Source: Paraburkholderia adhaesiva
GTDB lineage: Bacteria; Pseudomonadota; Gammaproteobacteria; Burkholderiales; Burkholderiaceae
Assembly (NCBI RefSeq): GCF_021390575.1
Contig: NZ_JAJEJQ010000005.1
Coordinates: 186,001-250,000 of the forward strand
Direction of reading: 5' to 3'
Length of the DNA stretch: 64,000 nucleotides
In this document: in pieces, positions 7,608 through 15,670 of the stretch
Position numbering within the stretch: position 1 is the first letter of the stretch
Layout: every line of letters begins with the position of its first letter
The notes under the pieces: model-generated
The model's database searches: none
What the model saw: the letters and a program-made list of their open reading frames with translations, nothing else
What the model was told of the DNA's origin: nothing
Translations under genes and position numbers: made by a program

Positions 7608-7811
7608 TTAAAGCGGCTGGATATTCGCTGCCTGCTTGCCCTTGGGGCCCTGTTTCACTTCGAACTGGACCTTCTGGTTTTCCTGCAGGGTCTTGAAGCC
7701 TTCCGTGCGGATCTCCGAGAAGTGCGCGAACAGATCTTCACCGCCGCCATCGGGAGTAATGAAGCCAAAGCCCTTTGCGTCATTGAACCACTTGACCGTA
7801 CCGGTTTGCAT
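7608..7811 (-). CDS. cold-shock protein, CspA family
   Basis: A 67-residue single OB-fold protein. Both RNA-binding motifs are present: RNP1 KGFGFI (residues 13-18) and RNP2 DLFAHF (26-31), after the canonical start MQTGTVKWFNDAKG. Length and sequence are fully typical. It binds single-stranded RNA/DNA and acts as an RNA chaperone and antiterminator. It is transcribed towards the H-NS-like gene. Megaplasmids and phages sometimes carry extra copies. Confidence 0.95.
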   Translation of the reverse strand: MQTGTVKWFNDAKGFGFITPDGGGEDLFAHFSEIRTEGFKTLQENQKVQFEVKQGPKGKQAANIQPL

Positions 7812-7957
7812 TTTGGATATTCCTGAAGAAGATAAAGAGGGCCGAAGCCCGGACGTGCATCATAATCAAAAAGGGGTAACGGAACCAGCCGGAATACCGT
7901 TAATAGGCGACGAATCGGGTTCGTGTTGTGCGGCTGTCGTGTCTGGTGATGCCCTGC

Positions 7958-8299
7958 TTACCTGTCATCCCAGATCTGGTGCCGGCAGACTTCGGTTGAT
8001 ACCAGTGGCAGCGGTTCAAGGGCGATACCCCATGCGTTGAGCAAGCCATCGAAAGACGGCTGGGCCTGCGAGCGCGGCGTCGGCAATGCCACGCCGGTAA
8101 CACGATAACGGACCCGTTCTTTCGCTTTCGCGCCCCGGAGGACAAGACGCTCAAGCGCACCATTTCGAACTGCATACTGCACGGCATCCGACGCCGTGCG
8201 CGAATTCATCAGCCCGGCCGCCGTGATTTCGCCGACCGTTGCGTCCTTGCGCTCACGCAGCCACTCCAGCAGAATTTCAGCCTTTGCGTGCGTACTCAT
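7958..8299 (-). CDS. small winged-helix DNA-binding protein
   Basis: A 113-residue protein whose first 75 residues form a winged helix: a helical LLEWLRERKDATVGEIT segment, a recognition-like helix NSRTASDAVQYAVRNG, then a wing with RYRVTGV. The C-terminal part has no known domain. ATG 8299 (MSTHAKAE) is chosen over an upstream in-frame start because it follows an AAGGGAT ribosome site. A CCTATATT motif shared with other genes of the phage-like region is 64-71 bases upstream, so I place this gene in the phage-like part. It is probably a transcription regulator. Confidence 0.65.
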   Translation of the reverse strand: MSTHAKAEILLEWLRERKDATVGEITAAGLMNSRTASDAVQYAVRNGALERLVLRGAKAKERVRYRVTGVALPTPRSQAQPSFDGLLNAWGIALEPLPLVSTEVCRHQIWDDR

Positions 8300-8362
8300 C
8301 TCGTTTATCCCTTGCTCCCTGTGTTGCCCAGATCGGGGCATGACCTGATTATATCTTCCGTC

Positions 8363-8370
8363 AATATAGG
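8363..8370 (-). promoter_or_regulatory. CCTATATT candidate phage promoter, minus strand
   Basis: Reading on the minus strand, CCTATATT followed by GACGG lies 64 bases before the start of the wHTH gene. The same octamer occurs before three other small genes (44657, 45506, 63131). The spacing and AT content in a GC-rich background support a promoter for phage RNA polymerase. Confidence 0.5.
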
Positions 8371-8392
8371 CTCGAATTCCGTGGATTCAACG

Positions 8393-8797
8393 TCAGCCGG
8401 GGTTCGTGTCGGGGTTTCCTGTGACCTCCTGGAATTCCTTGACCATCCTTTCGTTCACGCGATCGCGGCTTTGCTGGGCCAGTAACGATTGCTCCAGCAC
8501 GAAGGCCACCAGGTCACCTGGCAACGACAGGAACTCGATCAGGTTCAGTCCGAAGTGCGCCAGGACCTGGCGCTTTTCGTATTGCCGGATCCGCTCGTAC
8601 AGAAGACCACCTGAAGACGTATCCTCGGCTTCGTGCATTGCGACCAGTGACAATGTCGCGCCGCGGTTATCCAGCGCGTGGTTGTAGATGCAGTAAGCCG
8701 TTTCGTAGCAGTCGCGCAGCAGCAACTGGACATCCGTCGAGTTTGCGATGGCCGGCGCGTGCTCCAGCGCAAACTGCACCGGATTCTCGTCCGGCAC
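8393..8797 (-). CDS. hypothetical protein, 134 aa
   Basis: Helical, soluble protein with no recognised domain. It follows the 551-residue structural gene on the same strand, 39 bases after its stop (start GTG 8797). There is no clear ribosome site at 8797, and the frame stays open upstream into the end of the preceding gene, so the start may be translationally coupled or placed wrongly. Phage structural or assembly role is inferred only from position. Confidence 0.55.
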   Translation of the reverse strand: MPDENPVQFALEHAPAIANSTDVQLLLRDCYETAYCIYNHALDNRGATLSLVAMHEAEDTSSGGLLYERIRQYEKRQVLAHFGLNLIEFLSLPGDLVAFVLEQSLLAQQSRDRVNERMVKEFQEVTGNPDTNPG

Positions 8798-8835
8798 GCG
8801 AGCACCAAAGTCCGGCTGCGAGACGTGCAGACGTT

Positions 8836-10491
8836 TCAGTCCCTCAGGTTGATCTGGCTCATTTTCTGCCCGAGCAGGGTAAAAAAAGTGTTTTCGACGT
8901 TCATCGGCAGGATATGCGGGAATCGTGGCAGCCGGTTCTCCTCGTCGGGCGTCACGGTGTTCGTGCCGATGAGCGCGACCGTGCAGTCGTCAATGTACTT
9001 GCGCACCTCGGTGAAGTAGTGGTTGCGCACCTCCTCGCCAGGCGAGAGCTCGTTCATGGCGTTCTCGATCGTTTCGCGATCGACGATGCCGGACTCGCCG
9101 AAATGGATCTCCTGTACCCAGTGAACGTACTGGCGCATGTTCGTGGCCTGTCCGTGCGCGAGGATGTAGTTGTTGCGTTTCTCGTCATCGGGCGGCACTT
9201 CCATGGCACCATCGATGATGCGTACGATCTCGCCGATCCAGCGCTCGCCGGCGAGCACATATTCGGCGGCCGAGGGTACACGCAGCGTCATCGCGATTTC
9301 GCGGCTGAGCTGCACACGCCGCGGCTGTCCGATCGTGAATTCGCTGCGGTACCGATTGACGCTCTCGGCACTCATCGTGCTGCTGCCGCGCCCGGCCATA
9401 TGCCGGATCTGCCATGCGGTGAGCGCCTTGTTGTCGACCCATAGCAGCTTGCTCACGTTCAGTTTGCTGCGCAGGATCCGCTCCTCCTTTGTGGCGGGAT
9501 CGATGTACGGGCGCGCGTACTGAAAGCCGCGAGGCCAGATCGAGCACGCCAGACCCCAGAAGAGAATGGGCAGATCGGGCGCGAGGATCAGTTCCCGGAT
9601 CCTGTCCTTCTCCTGCAGCGTCGTGTCGTGCAGGTGATCCATGGCGAAGTCGAGCAACCACTTCGTCAGATACGAGGACGTATTCGCAAACGCAAAGCCG
9701 GTGGTGTTGCGCCCCAGATCGATCTTGTCCTCCATCAGTTGCCGGTTGAGTTCGAGCATCGCCATCTCGTTCGGTGCCTTCAGCGACACGTGAAATCCCG
9801 AATGAAAGAGCGGCACCTGGATGACGGCGCCAAGCCCCAGCATCGAGCGTATCTGCAGGATCGCCTTTTCGCCCGATACCTTCTCGTTCGGCACGCTCGC
9901 AAACGAGAGCCGCCCCAGATTGATCCTGCCCTGCTCCGAGTTGACACCCTGCTTCCACTCGCTGCCTTCGCGATTGATCGACGTCTGCCATTGATCGCCG
10001 CGGGGAGCCAGTCCATTCGCGGCATTCGCCATCCTGTACCACTCACGACCGTCTTCGGTCTTTGTGATGTCGATGTTCGGCAGCGTGTCCATGATGTCGC
10101 TGATGTGCTTGCGTGTACTCGCGTGGCCGACCAGGAAGACGTCGTCCGGATTCCAGTCCCTCTCGAGTGGCGGAAACGTCTCGTACTCCTGCACCGTGGT
10201 CCGGGAGGGTGCGAGTGGCGGCACGATGACATTGACGCTATGCTGGTCGCTTCCCTCCTCCAGTTCCCTCCGATCGACCGATTCATCGGCACTGTCAGGT
10301 TGTCTGTCGACCTGGCGAGCATCTGGAGAGTCGCGGGCGTCCTCCTGTTCAACAGCTAGTTCTGAAGCGTACCCGGGAGGAGCAGCGCCAGGTACCTCTT
10401 CAAATCCATCGGCGGGCTCGTCGGTGGGCCAATCGGTGGGCGATGGCTGCCCTTCCGGTACGGGTTGATCCGTGGGGTAATCCTCGGGCAC
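8836..10491 (-). CDS. large phage structural protein, 551 aa
   Basis: GTG start 10491 is preceded by GGGAGG. Residues 1-95 are acidic, proline-rich and low complexity; residues 110-545 are a folded region with many aromatic residues and no membrane helices. No database family is recognised by eye. Its size, its place beside other large unknown genes and the upstream 212-residue helical gene on the same strand match the minus-strand virion genes of phiKZ-like jumbo phages. A virion role is inferred. The disordered acidic head could be a propeptide or interaction arm. Confidence 0.6.
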   Translation of the reverse strand: MPEDYPTDQPVPEGQPSPTDWPTDEPADGFEEVPGAAPPGYASELAVEQEDARDSPDARQVDRQPDSADESVDRRELEEGSDQHSVNVIVPPLAPSRTTVQEYETFPPLERDWNPDDVFLVGHASTRKHISDIMDTLPNIDITKTEDGREWYRMANAANGLAPRGDQWQTSINREGSEWKQGVNSEQGRINLGRLSFASVPNEKVSGEKAILQIRSMLGLGAVIQVPLFHSGFHVSLKAPNEMAMLELNRQLMEDKIDLGRNTTGFAFANTSSYLTKWLLDFAMDHLHDTTLQEKDRIRELILAPDLPILFWGLACSIWPRGFQYARPYIDPATKEERILRSKLNVSKLLWVDNKALTAWQIRHMAGRGSSTMSAESVNRYRSEFTIGQPRRVQLSREIAMTLRVPSAAEYVLAGERWIGEIVRIIDGAMEVPPDDEKRNNYILAHGQATNMRQYVHWVQEIHFGESGIVDRETIENAMNELSPGEEVRNHYFTEVRKYIDDCTVALIGTNTVTPDEENRLPRFPHILPMNVENTFFTLLGQKMSQINLRD

Positions 10492-10527
10492 GGTGACCTC
10501 CCGATGCGAAGACGATCAATTGCGCGG

Positions 10528-11166
10528 CTACTTTTCCGGACGGGGCACCTCGGCTTCCACGACCTGCACATCGCTGGCTGATTCGTCCTGGTCAGACGCG
10601 ACTGCATTGGTGGCGACTTCGACGAAGCTGGCTTGAGTGGCCAATGTGCCGGGCCGTGCCCCTGCAAGGGTGAGTTCTGCTTCATGCGTGTATTCGAGCA
10701 GGTGATTGACGATGGGGATCAGCGTCTGGTCATGCCGGAGCTGCCACATCACGTACTGTTCGAAGAGCATCGCTGCGAAGAGGTTCTCGTCGGGGTCCTC
10801 CGTGCCCCCTGTCTTGCCGGCGTGCGCTTCATGCAGGCCGACGAGCTCGCGGGCGAGCTGTTCCATGTCGCACCTGAACTGGACAAGCAGCGCGCAGTAG
10901 TCCACCTTGTCGTCGAGTTGCGCGAGGAGCACGGGGTCGGTGAGGACGGGCGCAGCGCGCTTGACCCAGTGATCCATCAACGCACGCATCTTCAGATACA
11001 TGTCATTGAGCACGTCCCATTGCCCCTGCGCGTGGTCGGCGACGGCCAGGGGGGCCGCCTGCGCAATCGGCGCTTCCCGGAAGACCGGCCGATAGCCTGA
11101 CTGGCTGTTCGAGTGCACCTGCCTGTGTGCATTGCGCTTGCGTCGCGACTTCGTTTTTTCCGTCAT
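10528..11166 (-). CDS. hypothetical phage protein, 212 aa
   Basis: Start at ATG 11166 (MTEKTKSRRKRN), with GGAG 10 bases upstream; a longer frame starting at 11184 lacks support. The N-terminus is strongly basic (residues 3-15) and could contact nucleic acid. Residues 55-165 are helical with heptad-like hydrophobic spacing, and the C-terminal 50 residues are acidic and probably disordered. It is the first gene of the minus-strand run ending near 8.4 kb and diverges from the 305-residue gene at 11324. Function unknown. Confidence 0.6.
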   Translation of the reverse strand: MTEKTKSRRKRNAHRQVHSNSQSGYRPVFREAPIAQAAPLAVADHAQGQWDVLNDMYLKMRALMDHWVKRAAPVLTDPVLLAQLDDKVDYCALLVQFRCDMEQLARELVGLHEAHAGKTGGTEDPDENLFAAMLFEQYVMWQLRHDQTLIPIVNHLLEYTHEAELTLAGARPGTLATQASFVEVATNAVASDQDESASDVQVVEAEVPRPEK

Positions 11167-11323
11167 TTCTCGGCTACTCCACAAAACCTGATTTCTTTGC
11201 TTCGCGATTCATCATTTGAGGGAAATGAGAAATGCGACCCCGAGCCATTCGTTCGCGGAAATGTCGCTGAATGGATCACCAAAGCATGGAACCGAAGGAT
11301 ATTTTTTAACGTAAGGACTCCAG

Positions 11324-12241
11324 ATGATTGACATCCTGCGGGACTACCTTGCGCAGGCGTCGTCGCCCGAGTTCATGCAAGGCATCGACGAAGCCCATGC
11401 AGTTCTCGATGACTTTGGCGTCGAGGACTATCCGGATATTTTTGTGCAGATCCTGATGATGGACGACGTGGTCGATCGCGGACAAACCGTGCAGGATGTG
11501 TACGACGCCACACGTGATCTGCAGGTGGGATTGCTCAAGGCACTTGGCATCACCGTTTCCGATGACGCGCGTGTCACTCAACTGACAGTACTGCTCAGGG
11601 GCCTCAAGGCCATCGAGAGCTTTCACGATCCTCACGCTATCTTGCAGCACTGCGAGCTCCAGTCGCATCCCGAAGAACTGCTGGCTGAAGTGCTAGGCCT
11701 AACCACCGGCGCGTCAGCGGAGGAATTGCTGGTTGATCTTCACGGCGTAGACCAGCCCACCATCCAGCGTATTGTCGAGGTAGCGATCGCGATGGTCGAA
11801 GACCAGACGCCCGAGGGCGACCGGCCGGACAAGACCCAATACGTTCAGGCGTGGAAACGCTTCAGGGAATTCACGAACAGTCCGCCGGTCCTGCTCGAGC
11901 GCTTCTTCGCCGATGGGCTGGATGTAGGCTATCCGTTCACCCTCTACGTGAACATGATCGGTCCGGAGCTCGAAACGCTGCCCCCCGACGTGATCGCTGC
12001 CAATCTCGTCGCCATGGCGCTGATCTCCAGCGACGGCAACGGGAACCCACGCGGCATGATCAGCGCACACATCGATACGCTGCTTCATGACCTCGAGCTC
12101 ACTACGAAAGTGACGGTCGCGGCAAACGATCTGCTTCTGAAATGTGAGATCCGGTTGACCACGGCCATCAGGACGCAACTGCAAACGGAAACGCCCGGCG
12201 ATGGACAAACGAACTTTCTTCCTGAAGGCGATGGCGGCTGA
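11324..12241 (+). CDS. hypothetical phage protein preceding the RNA polymerase subunit gene
   Basis: A 305-residue acidic, almost entirely helical protein (MIDILRDYLAQASSPEF...) with no recognised motif. The last 41 bases overlap the start of the beta-prime-like gene, so the two proteins are translationally coupled and may act together, for example as structural partner or extra polymerase subunit. The divergent neighbour on the left makes 11167-11323 the likely promoter region. The functional link is inference from overlap only. Confidence 0.65.
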   Translation: MIDILRDYLAQASSPEFMQGIDEAHAVLDDFGVEDYPDIFVQILMMDDVVDRGQTVQDVYDATRDLQVGLLKALGITVSDDARVTQLTVLLRGLKAIESFHDPHAILQHCELQSHPEELLAEVLGLTTGASAEELLVDLHGVDQPTIQRIVEVAIAMVEDQTPEGDRPDKTQYVQAWKRFREFTNSPPVLLERFFADGLDVGYPFTLYVNMIGPELETLPPDVIAANLVAMALISSDGNGNPRGMISAHIDTLLHDLELTTKVTVAANDLLLKCEIRLTTAIRTQLQTETPGDGQTNFLPEGDGG

Positions 12242-13565
12242 GGAGTATCGCCGCCGCGCGTGGGTCATTTCGGCGTTCAGCCAGACACGCGAGAATCCGG
12301 AAGCGTGGAAGGCGGACCCGTATCCATGGCGAATTGTGCAGACACCCGCTGCACATTTCTTTGTCGATCCGGAAAAAGGCACTGACAGGAACCGCGAACT
12401 GACGGCCATTGACGATGCCAAAGCCGGCGAGCCACCCTTTACCTTTCGCGAACCCATCGACCTGAAGGTGGCAGAGGTACCGAATCTCCATCGCGATGTG
12501 CGAACGACCTACGGAAACACGCTGTTCAATTTCCTGGTGCTCGTCTATCCGTTCGGAGACCGCGTCGAGTTCCAGCTCGGACGAGTGAGTGCCGCGCAAC
12601 TCGAGGAGCACGTGCTGAAGCGCACGATAGACGAACCCGAAGCCAGCGCCGATAGTGACGCTAAAAGGCCTGCACGGGTAACAGGTCCAGCGGCAAAAGG
12701 TCTCGAAGCACCGCTCTACACCAGCGAATACGTGAAATTCTCCAACGCGATGTTCCAGCTCACGGCCTTTACCCAGCTATGCGTGCCGGCCGTGACACGC
12801 AAGACCATGCAGGCGGCCCCTGGCATTCTCGAACTGCGCAACCGGCTACTTGAGCAGAACCGGGATCACCTGGACGATCCCGCTGTCGTCGCGGGAATCA
12901 TGAAGGAGCTGGTGAAGTACGACAAGGAATATCTGAAGGGCGACGAGGGTGCCAACTTCCTCATCACGAAGAAGTCCTGGGATGTGGTGCGCACGCGTCT
13001 CTTTTCGATGATGGGCATGGAAGCAGGATTTGGCGATCTCACTCGCGCCGATCTCGTGAAGACATCTCTCGCCGAGGGGTGGGACATCAGCAAGTTCCCG
13101 GCCATGAACGATACCTTGCGGGCCGGCTCGTACAAGCGCGGCGCCGAAACGGCACTGGGCGGCGAACTCGTGAAGTGGCTGTTGCGTGTTTCGGCGAACC
13201 TGGGTGTCACGCAGGAAGACTGCGGCGCCCGCCTCGGGTTGGAAATGACGGTCGACGAGGACAATATCTACAAGCTGCCTGGCTCATCGGTCGTGACCTC
13301 CGGCGGTCACGAGAAGATCGACAGCGAGGAAGCGGCGCGCAAGTATCTCGGGAAGAAGATCATGCTGCGCAGTCCGATGTTCTGCACGCTGGCGAAAACC
13401 GACTACTGCTCGGTGTGCGCAGGCACCCGCCTCTCGCTCAATCCCACGGCGTTATCCGTTGCAATCTCAGATTATGGGTCTACGTTTATGGGTCTTTCGC
13501 TTGGGGCTATGCACGGGAAGGTGCTAGAGACGGCCAAGATGGATTACAGCAAGGCCATCACCTAG
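12201..13565 (+). CDS. phage multi-subunit RNA polymerase, C-terminal beta-prime-like subunit
   Basis: A 454-residue protein whose second half follows bacterial RpoC around its second zinc site. Bacterial [20 protein letters not shown] corresponds to KRGAETALGGELVKWLLRV (residues 312-330), TEDDCGTHEG corresponds to TQEDCGARLG (337-346), and all four zinc cysteines can be placed: Cys341, Cys395, Cys403 and Cys406 (DYCSVCAGTRL). After this, DYGSTFMGLSLGAMHG matches the segment entering the trigger loop. Stand-alone pieces of beta and beta-prime are a hallmark of phiKZ-like jumbo phages, which encode virion and non-virion polymerases. Its place among virion genes suggests the virion enzyme. The last 40 codons are richer in A/T than the rest, and a second diverged copy of the 3' end survives at 14681-14737. 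Confidence 0.75.
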   Translation: MDKRTFFLKAMAAEEYRRRAWVISAFSQTRENPEAWKADPYPWRIVQTPAAHFFVDPEKGTDRNRELTAIDDAKAGEPPFTFREPIDLKVAEVPNLHRDVRTTYGNTLFNFLVLVYPFGDRVEFQLGRVSAAQLEEHVLKRTIDEPEASADSDAKRPARVTGPAAKGLEAPLYTSEYVKFSNAMFQLTAFTQLCVPAVTRKTMQAAPGILELRNRLLEQNRDHLDDPAVVAGIMKELVKYDKEYLKGDEGANFLITKKSWDVVRTRLFSMMGMEAGFGDLTRADLVKTSLAEGWDISKFPAMNDTLRAGSYKRGAETALGGELVKWLLRVSANLGVTQEDCGARLGLEMTVDEDNIYKLPGSSVVTSGGHEKIDSEEAARKYLGKKIMLRSPMFCTLAKTDYCSVCAGTRLSLNPTALSVAISDYGSTFMGLSLGAMHGKVLETAKMDYSKAIT

Positions 13566-13627
13566 CGGGGCGCATCAGTTAGTTCACTAGGGGTCTACCG
13601 GAGACTGTTGCTAGTACGCATAGGCAA

Positions 13628-14539
13628 TCAGTTTGACCCAAGCCCGTAGTAGTTCGATATCGCGCCGGACAGCAAGTTGCCTGCTGCAGCTACACCGATT
13701 TGCCATCCACCGCTTGCCGCCTTTTGCATCATGTTGCCTATCCAGTGGGCGACCTTCGGACCGAATGATTTCGTCTGCTTCGGAGCATCTCCATCGTCAG
13801 AAATAGCTCGATTGAGTGTCACTAGGTCGTCTGCAGGCACCCCCGCCTCGCGCAACACCTCCTCCAACTGTGCGATGTTGCCTTCATTGATCGTATTTGT
13901 GACCGTCGTAGTGTTCTGATTTCCGACGATGATGGTGGTGTTGGATCCGAAAATTGCCGATGAAAATAGACCCTGCGTATTCACTCCCGCTGCTGCCTTC
14001 TTCAATTCTGCCTCCGGTACGTCGCCAATTTTATCCTGCAAATTTAAAACGAATTCAAGTAGGCGCGAGCGAATTTCGACGAGAACGCCTGCGATTTGCG
14101 TTGAGCCGATAAGGCTTCTGGCGCTGGTTACGTATGCATTGTCATACACCTGCCCCAAGATGCCATAAAACTCAGGAGGGACTGCAGATCCCACGCTTCC
14201 CTCCTTCGCCGTAGCAAATTCCTGTAGCTCCGCAACGGAATGTCCGAGATGTGCTTTACAGAATCTCTCACGGAACTCATCGGGGAGATGGAGGGTCGCC
14301 AGCGTGACGTTGGTATATCTCCGAGCCATGTTCTCGACAGTGCCGGTGAGCTGTGCGCTGACAATTCGATACTCGGGAACGGCACCGTTGCTCGGATACC
14401 CATTCAGTTCGCTATTGAGCCAACCATCAATGTCCTTGTGACCTATCAGATGCATTAGCACCTTCGTCTTCAATAGCGCGCTCGCTAAAGAGCTCTTCTC
14501 ATCACTCAGCAGCGAAATAATATCGTCAAAAAGTTGCAT
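13628..14539 (-). CDS. AbiTii-domain abortive infection protein
   Basis: A 303-residue protein with the AbiTii-type N-terminus (MQLFDDIISLLSDEKSSLAS, then KTKVLMHLIGHKDIDGWLN and ELNGYP), a helical middle, a Thr/Asn-rich beta stretch (about 200-220) and a hydrophobic C-terminal segment (about 265-295) that could insert in a membrane. AbiTii proteins are linked to phage exclusion. It stands alone, inverted, and less GC-rich than its neighbours, between the polymerase gene and an old copy of that gene's 3' end. It is most likely a defence cargo that protects the cell against competing phages; the mechanism is unknown. Confidence 0.8.
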   Translation of the reverse strand: MQLFDDIISLLSDEKSSLASALLKTKVLMHLIGHKDIDGWLNSELNGYPSNGAVPEYRIVSAQLTGTVENMARRYTNVTLATLHLPDEFRERFCKAHLGHSVAELQEFATAKEGSVGSAVPPEFYGILGQVYDNAYVTSARSLIGSTQIAGVLVEIRSRLLEFVLNLQDKIGDVPEAELKKAAAGVNTQGLFSSAIFGSNTTIIVGNQNTTTVTNTINEGNIAQLEEVLREAGVPADDLVTLNRAISDDGDAPKQTKSFGPKVAHWIGNMMQKAASGGWQIGVAAAGNLLSGAISNYYGLGSN

Positions 14540-14644
14540 CCTTGCCCCCTTGCGAAGAAGAGATCATACCCCGACTGAAGGGAGAAATCCTCAAACGCCT
14601 AGCTGGTTGCTAACGAGCAGAAGCGTCGCACAGGTCGCAAAGTG

Positions 14645-14680
14645 ATTTCGGACGCGCCGGGTTGTGCGAGCGTCCGAAAT
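14645..14680. repeat. 11-bp perfect inverted repeat at the edge of the AbiTii insertion
   Basis: ATTTCGGACGC (14645-14655) and GCGTCCGAAAT (14670-14680) form a perfect stem with a 14-base loop. It abuts the remnant of the polymerase 3' end exactly. It may be a terminator, or a recombination structure that marks the right boundary of the inserted segment. Confidence 0.6.
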
Positions 14681-14737
14681 ATGGGCGGCAAGATTCCTGA
14701 AACGGCAAGAATGGACTACCGGCAATCAATCATCTGA
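14681..14737 (+). pseudogene. remnant 3' end of the RNA polymerase beta-prime-like gene
   Basis: Eighteen codons plus TGA read MGGKIPETARMDYRQSII. The functional gene upstream ends MHGKVLETAKMDYSKAIT, so 10 of 18 residues are identical and the stop is in the same place. The DNA differs widely, so this is a diverged second 3' end, not a recent duplication. It is best explained as the original end of the gene, displaced when the AbiTii-carrying segment came in with its own replacement end. Confidence 0.75.
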
Positions 14738-14785
14738 GTGCTGTAACGCGCTCAGGCCTGTCAACTTTTGACGCGGGAGCCGCAG

Positions 14786-15544
14786 ATGAGTGACGAACCT
14801 AAGGAAGCGAAAGGAGCAAACCCGGGCGCCAATACATCTGCGCGCGCGAAGGAGGTTGGGAAGCAGGACGGCAACGCTAACCAGTCAGGCAATGAAGCGG
14901 CCAGCCAGAGCGCTGGCACGAATGAACCGCCGGACAAAACGCCGCCCGCGCCGGCCGGTGAAGGATCGAACGCAACTAACAATCTACCCGTGCCGCCACC
15001 TCGAAGAGCGGCTGCACGTCCGGCTAGCCCGGCTCCCACTAGCGGCCCTCGAGAGCAGCAGCCACAGGGCCAACAGGGAGGGCAAGAGCAGGAAGGCAAC
15101 CAGAAGGACGTGACGATGGAAGTCACGATTGCTGGCCAGATGATCATCAACACGATCACGGACTACGCGCAAAAGATGAAACCAGGCCGCCTGATCACGC
15201 AGGCCGACGGCATGCGCCAGCAGGTGAGCCTGTGCAACGCGATCTTTGCTTCCATCAATACACTCGATGCGGATTTCAAGTCGGTGCTCACGACGATTCT
15301 CGGCATCCTGCACCGCGAACGTGACGCAGCATTTCGTGAAACGCATCTGTTCCGCTACTGGGATCAGGTGGCCCTGTCGAAGAACCAGCGACGTGGCTTC
15401 GAGAAGATCATCACGCTGCTCAAGACACTCGCTGATCCGAAGACTCGCCAGACGGCGTTGCGCCAGGTCGACTTCGAACGCCTGCTGCAATACGGCCTGA
15501 CGGAAAAAGGGCGTACGCGCCTTGCTGCATATTTTGGCAAATAA
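14786..15544 (+). CDS. hypothetical phage protein with disordered N-terminal half, 252 aa
   Basis: ATG 14786 (MSDEPKEAKG) has GGAG 6 bases upstream and is preferred to an in-frame TTG 18 bases earlier. Residues 1-110 are rich in Pro, Gln, Gly, Asn and Ala (disordered). Residues 115-252 are helical and charged, with VTMEVTIAGQMIINTIT at the junction. No recognised domain. It lies between the polymerase/AbiTii locus and the endolysin, on the same strand as both. A virion or scaffold role is possible but unproven. Confidence 0.6.
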   Translation: MSDEPKEAKGANPGANTSARAKEVGKQDGNANQSGNEAASQSAGTNEPPDKTPPAPAGEGSNATNNLPVPPPRRAAARPASPAPTSGPREQQPQGQQGGQEQEGNQKDVTMEVTIAGQMIINTITDYAQKMKPGRLITQADGMRQQVSLCNAIFASINTLDADFKSVLTTILGILHRERDAAFRETHLFRYWDQVALSKNQRRGFEKIITLLKTLADPKTRQTALRQVDFERLLQYGLTEKGRTRLAAYFGK

Positions 15545-15670
15545 GTTGGTAAATGAGTTAGTAAGCAGTTCCTCGTAATACGGGCGCACTCATCCTGTGA
15601 ATCCCCTCGCCTGTCCGGCTTCTTCAGGTCATGGGCGAGGGTTCAATCCGCCGATGAGGAGAATCCGACC

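Noticed and set aside
12201..13565. Intein in the polymerase subunit
   Set aside because: No intein N-terminal Cys/Ser block or His-Asn-Cys/Ser junction is visible, and the conserved blocks are not interrupted.
13566..14680. Group I intron or homing-endonuclease insertion in the polymerase gene
   Set aside because: The polymerase frame reaches its own stop before the insert, the downstream piece repeats the end instead of continuing it, and the inserted gene is AbiTii-like with no LAGLIDADG, HNH or GIY-YIG motif.
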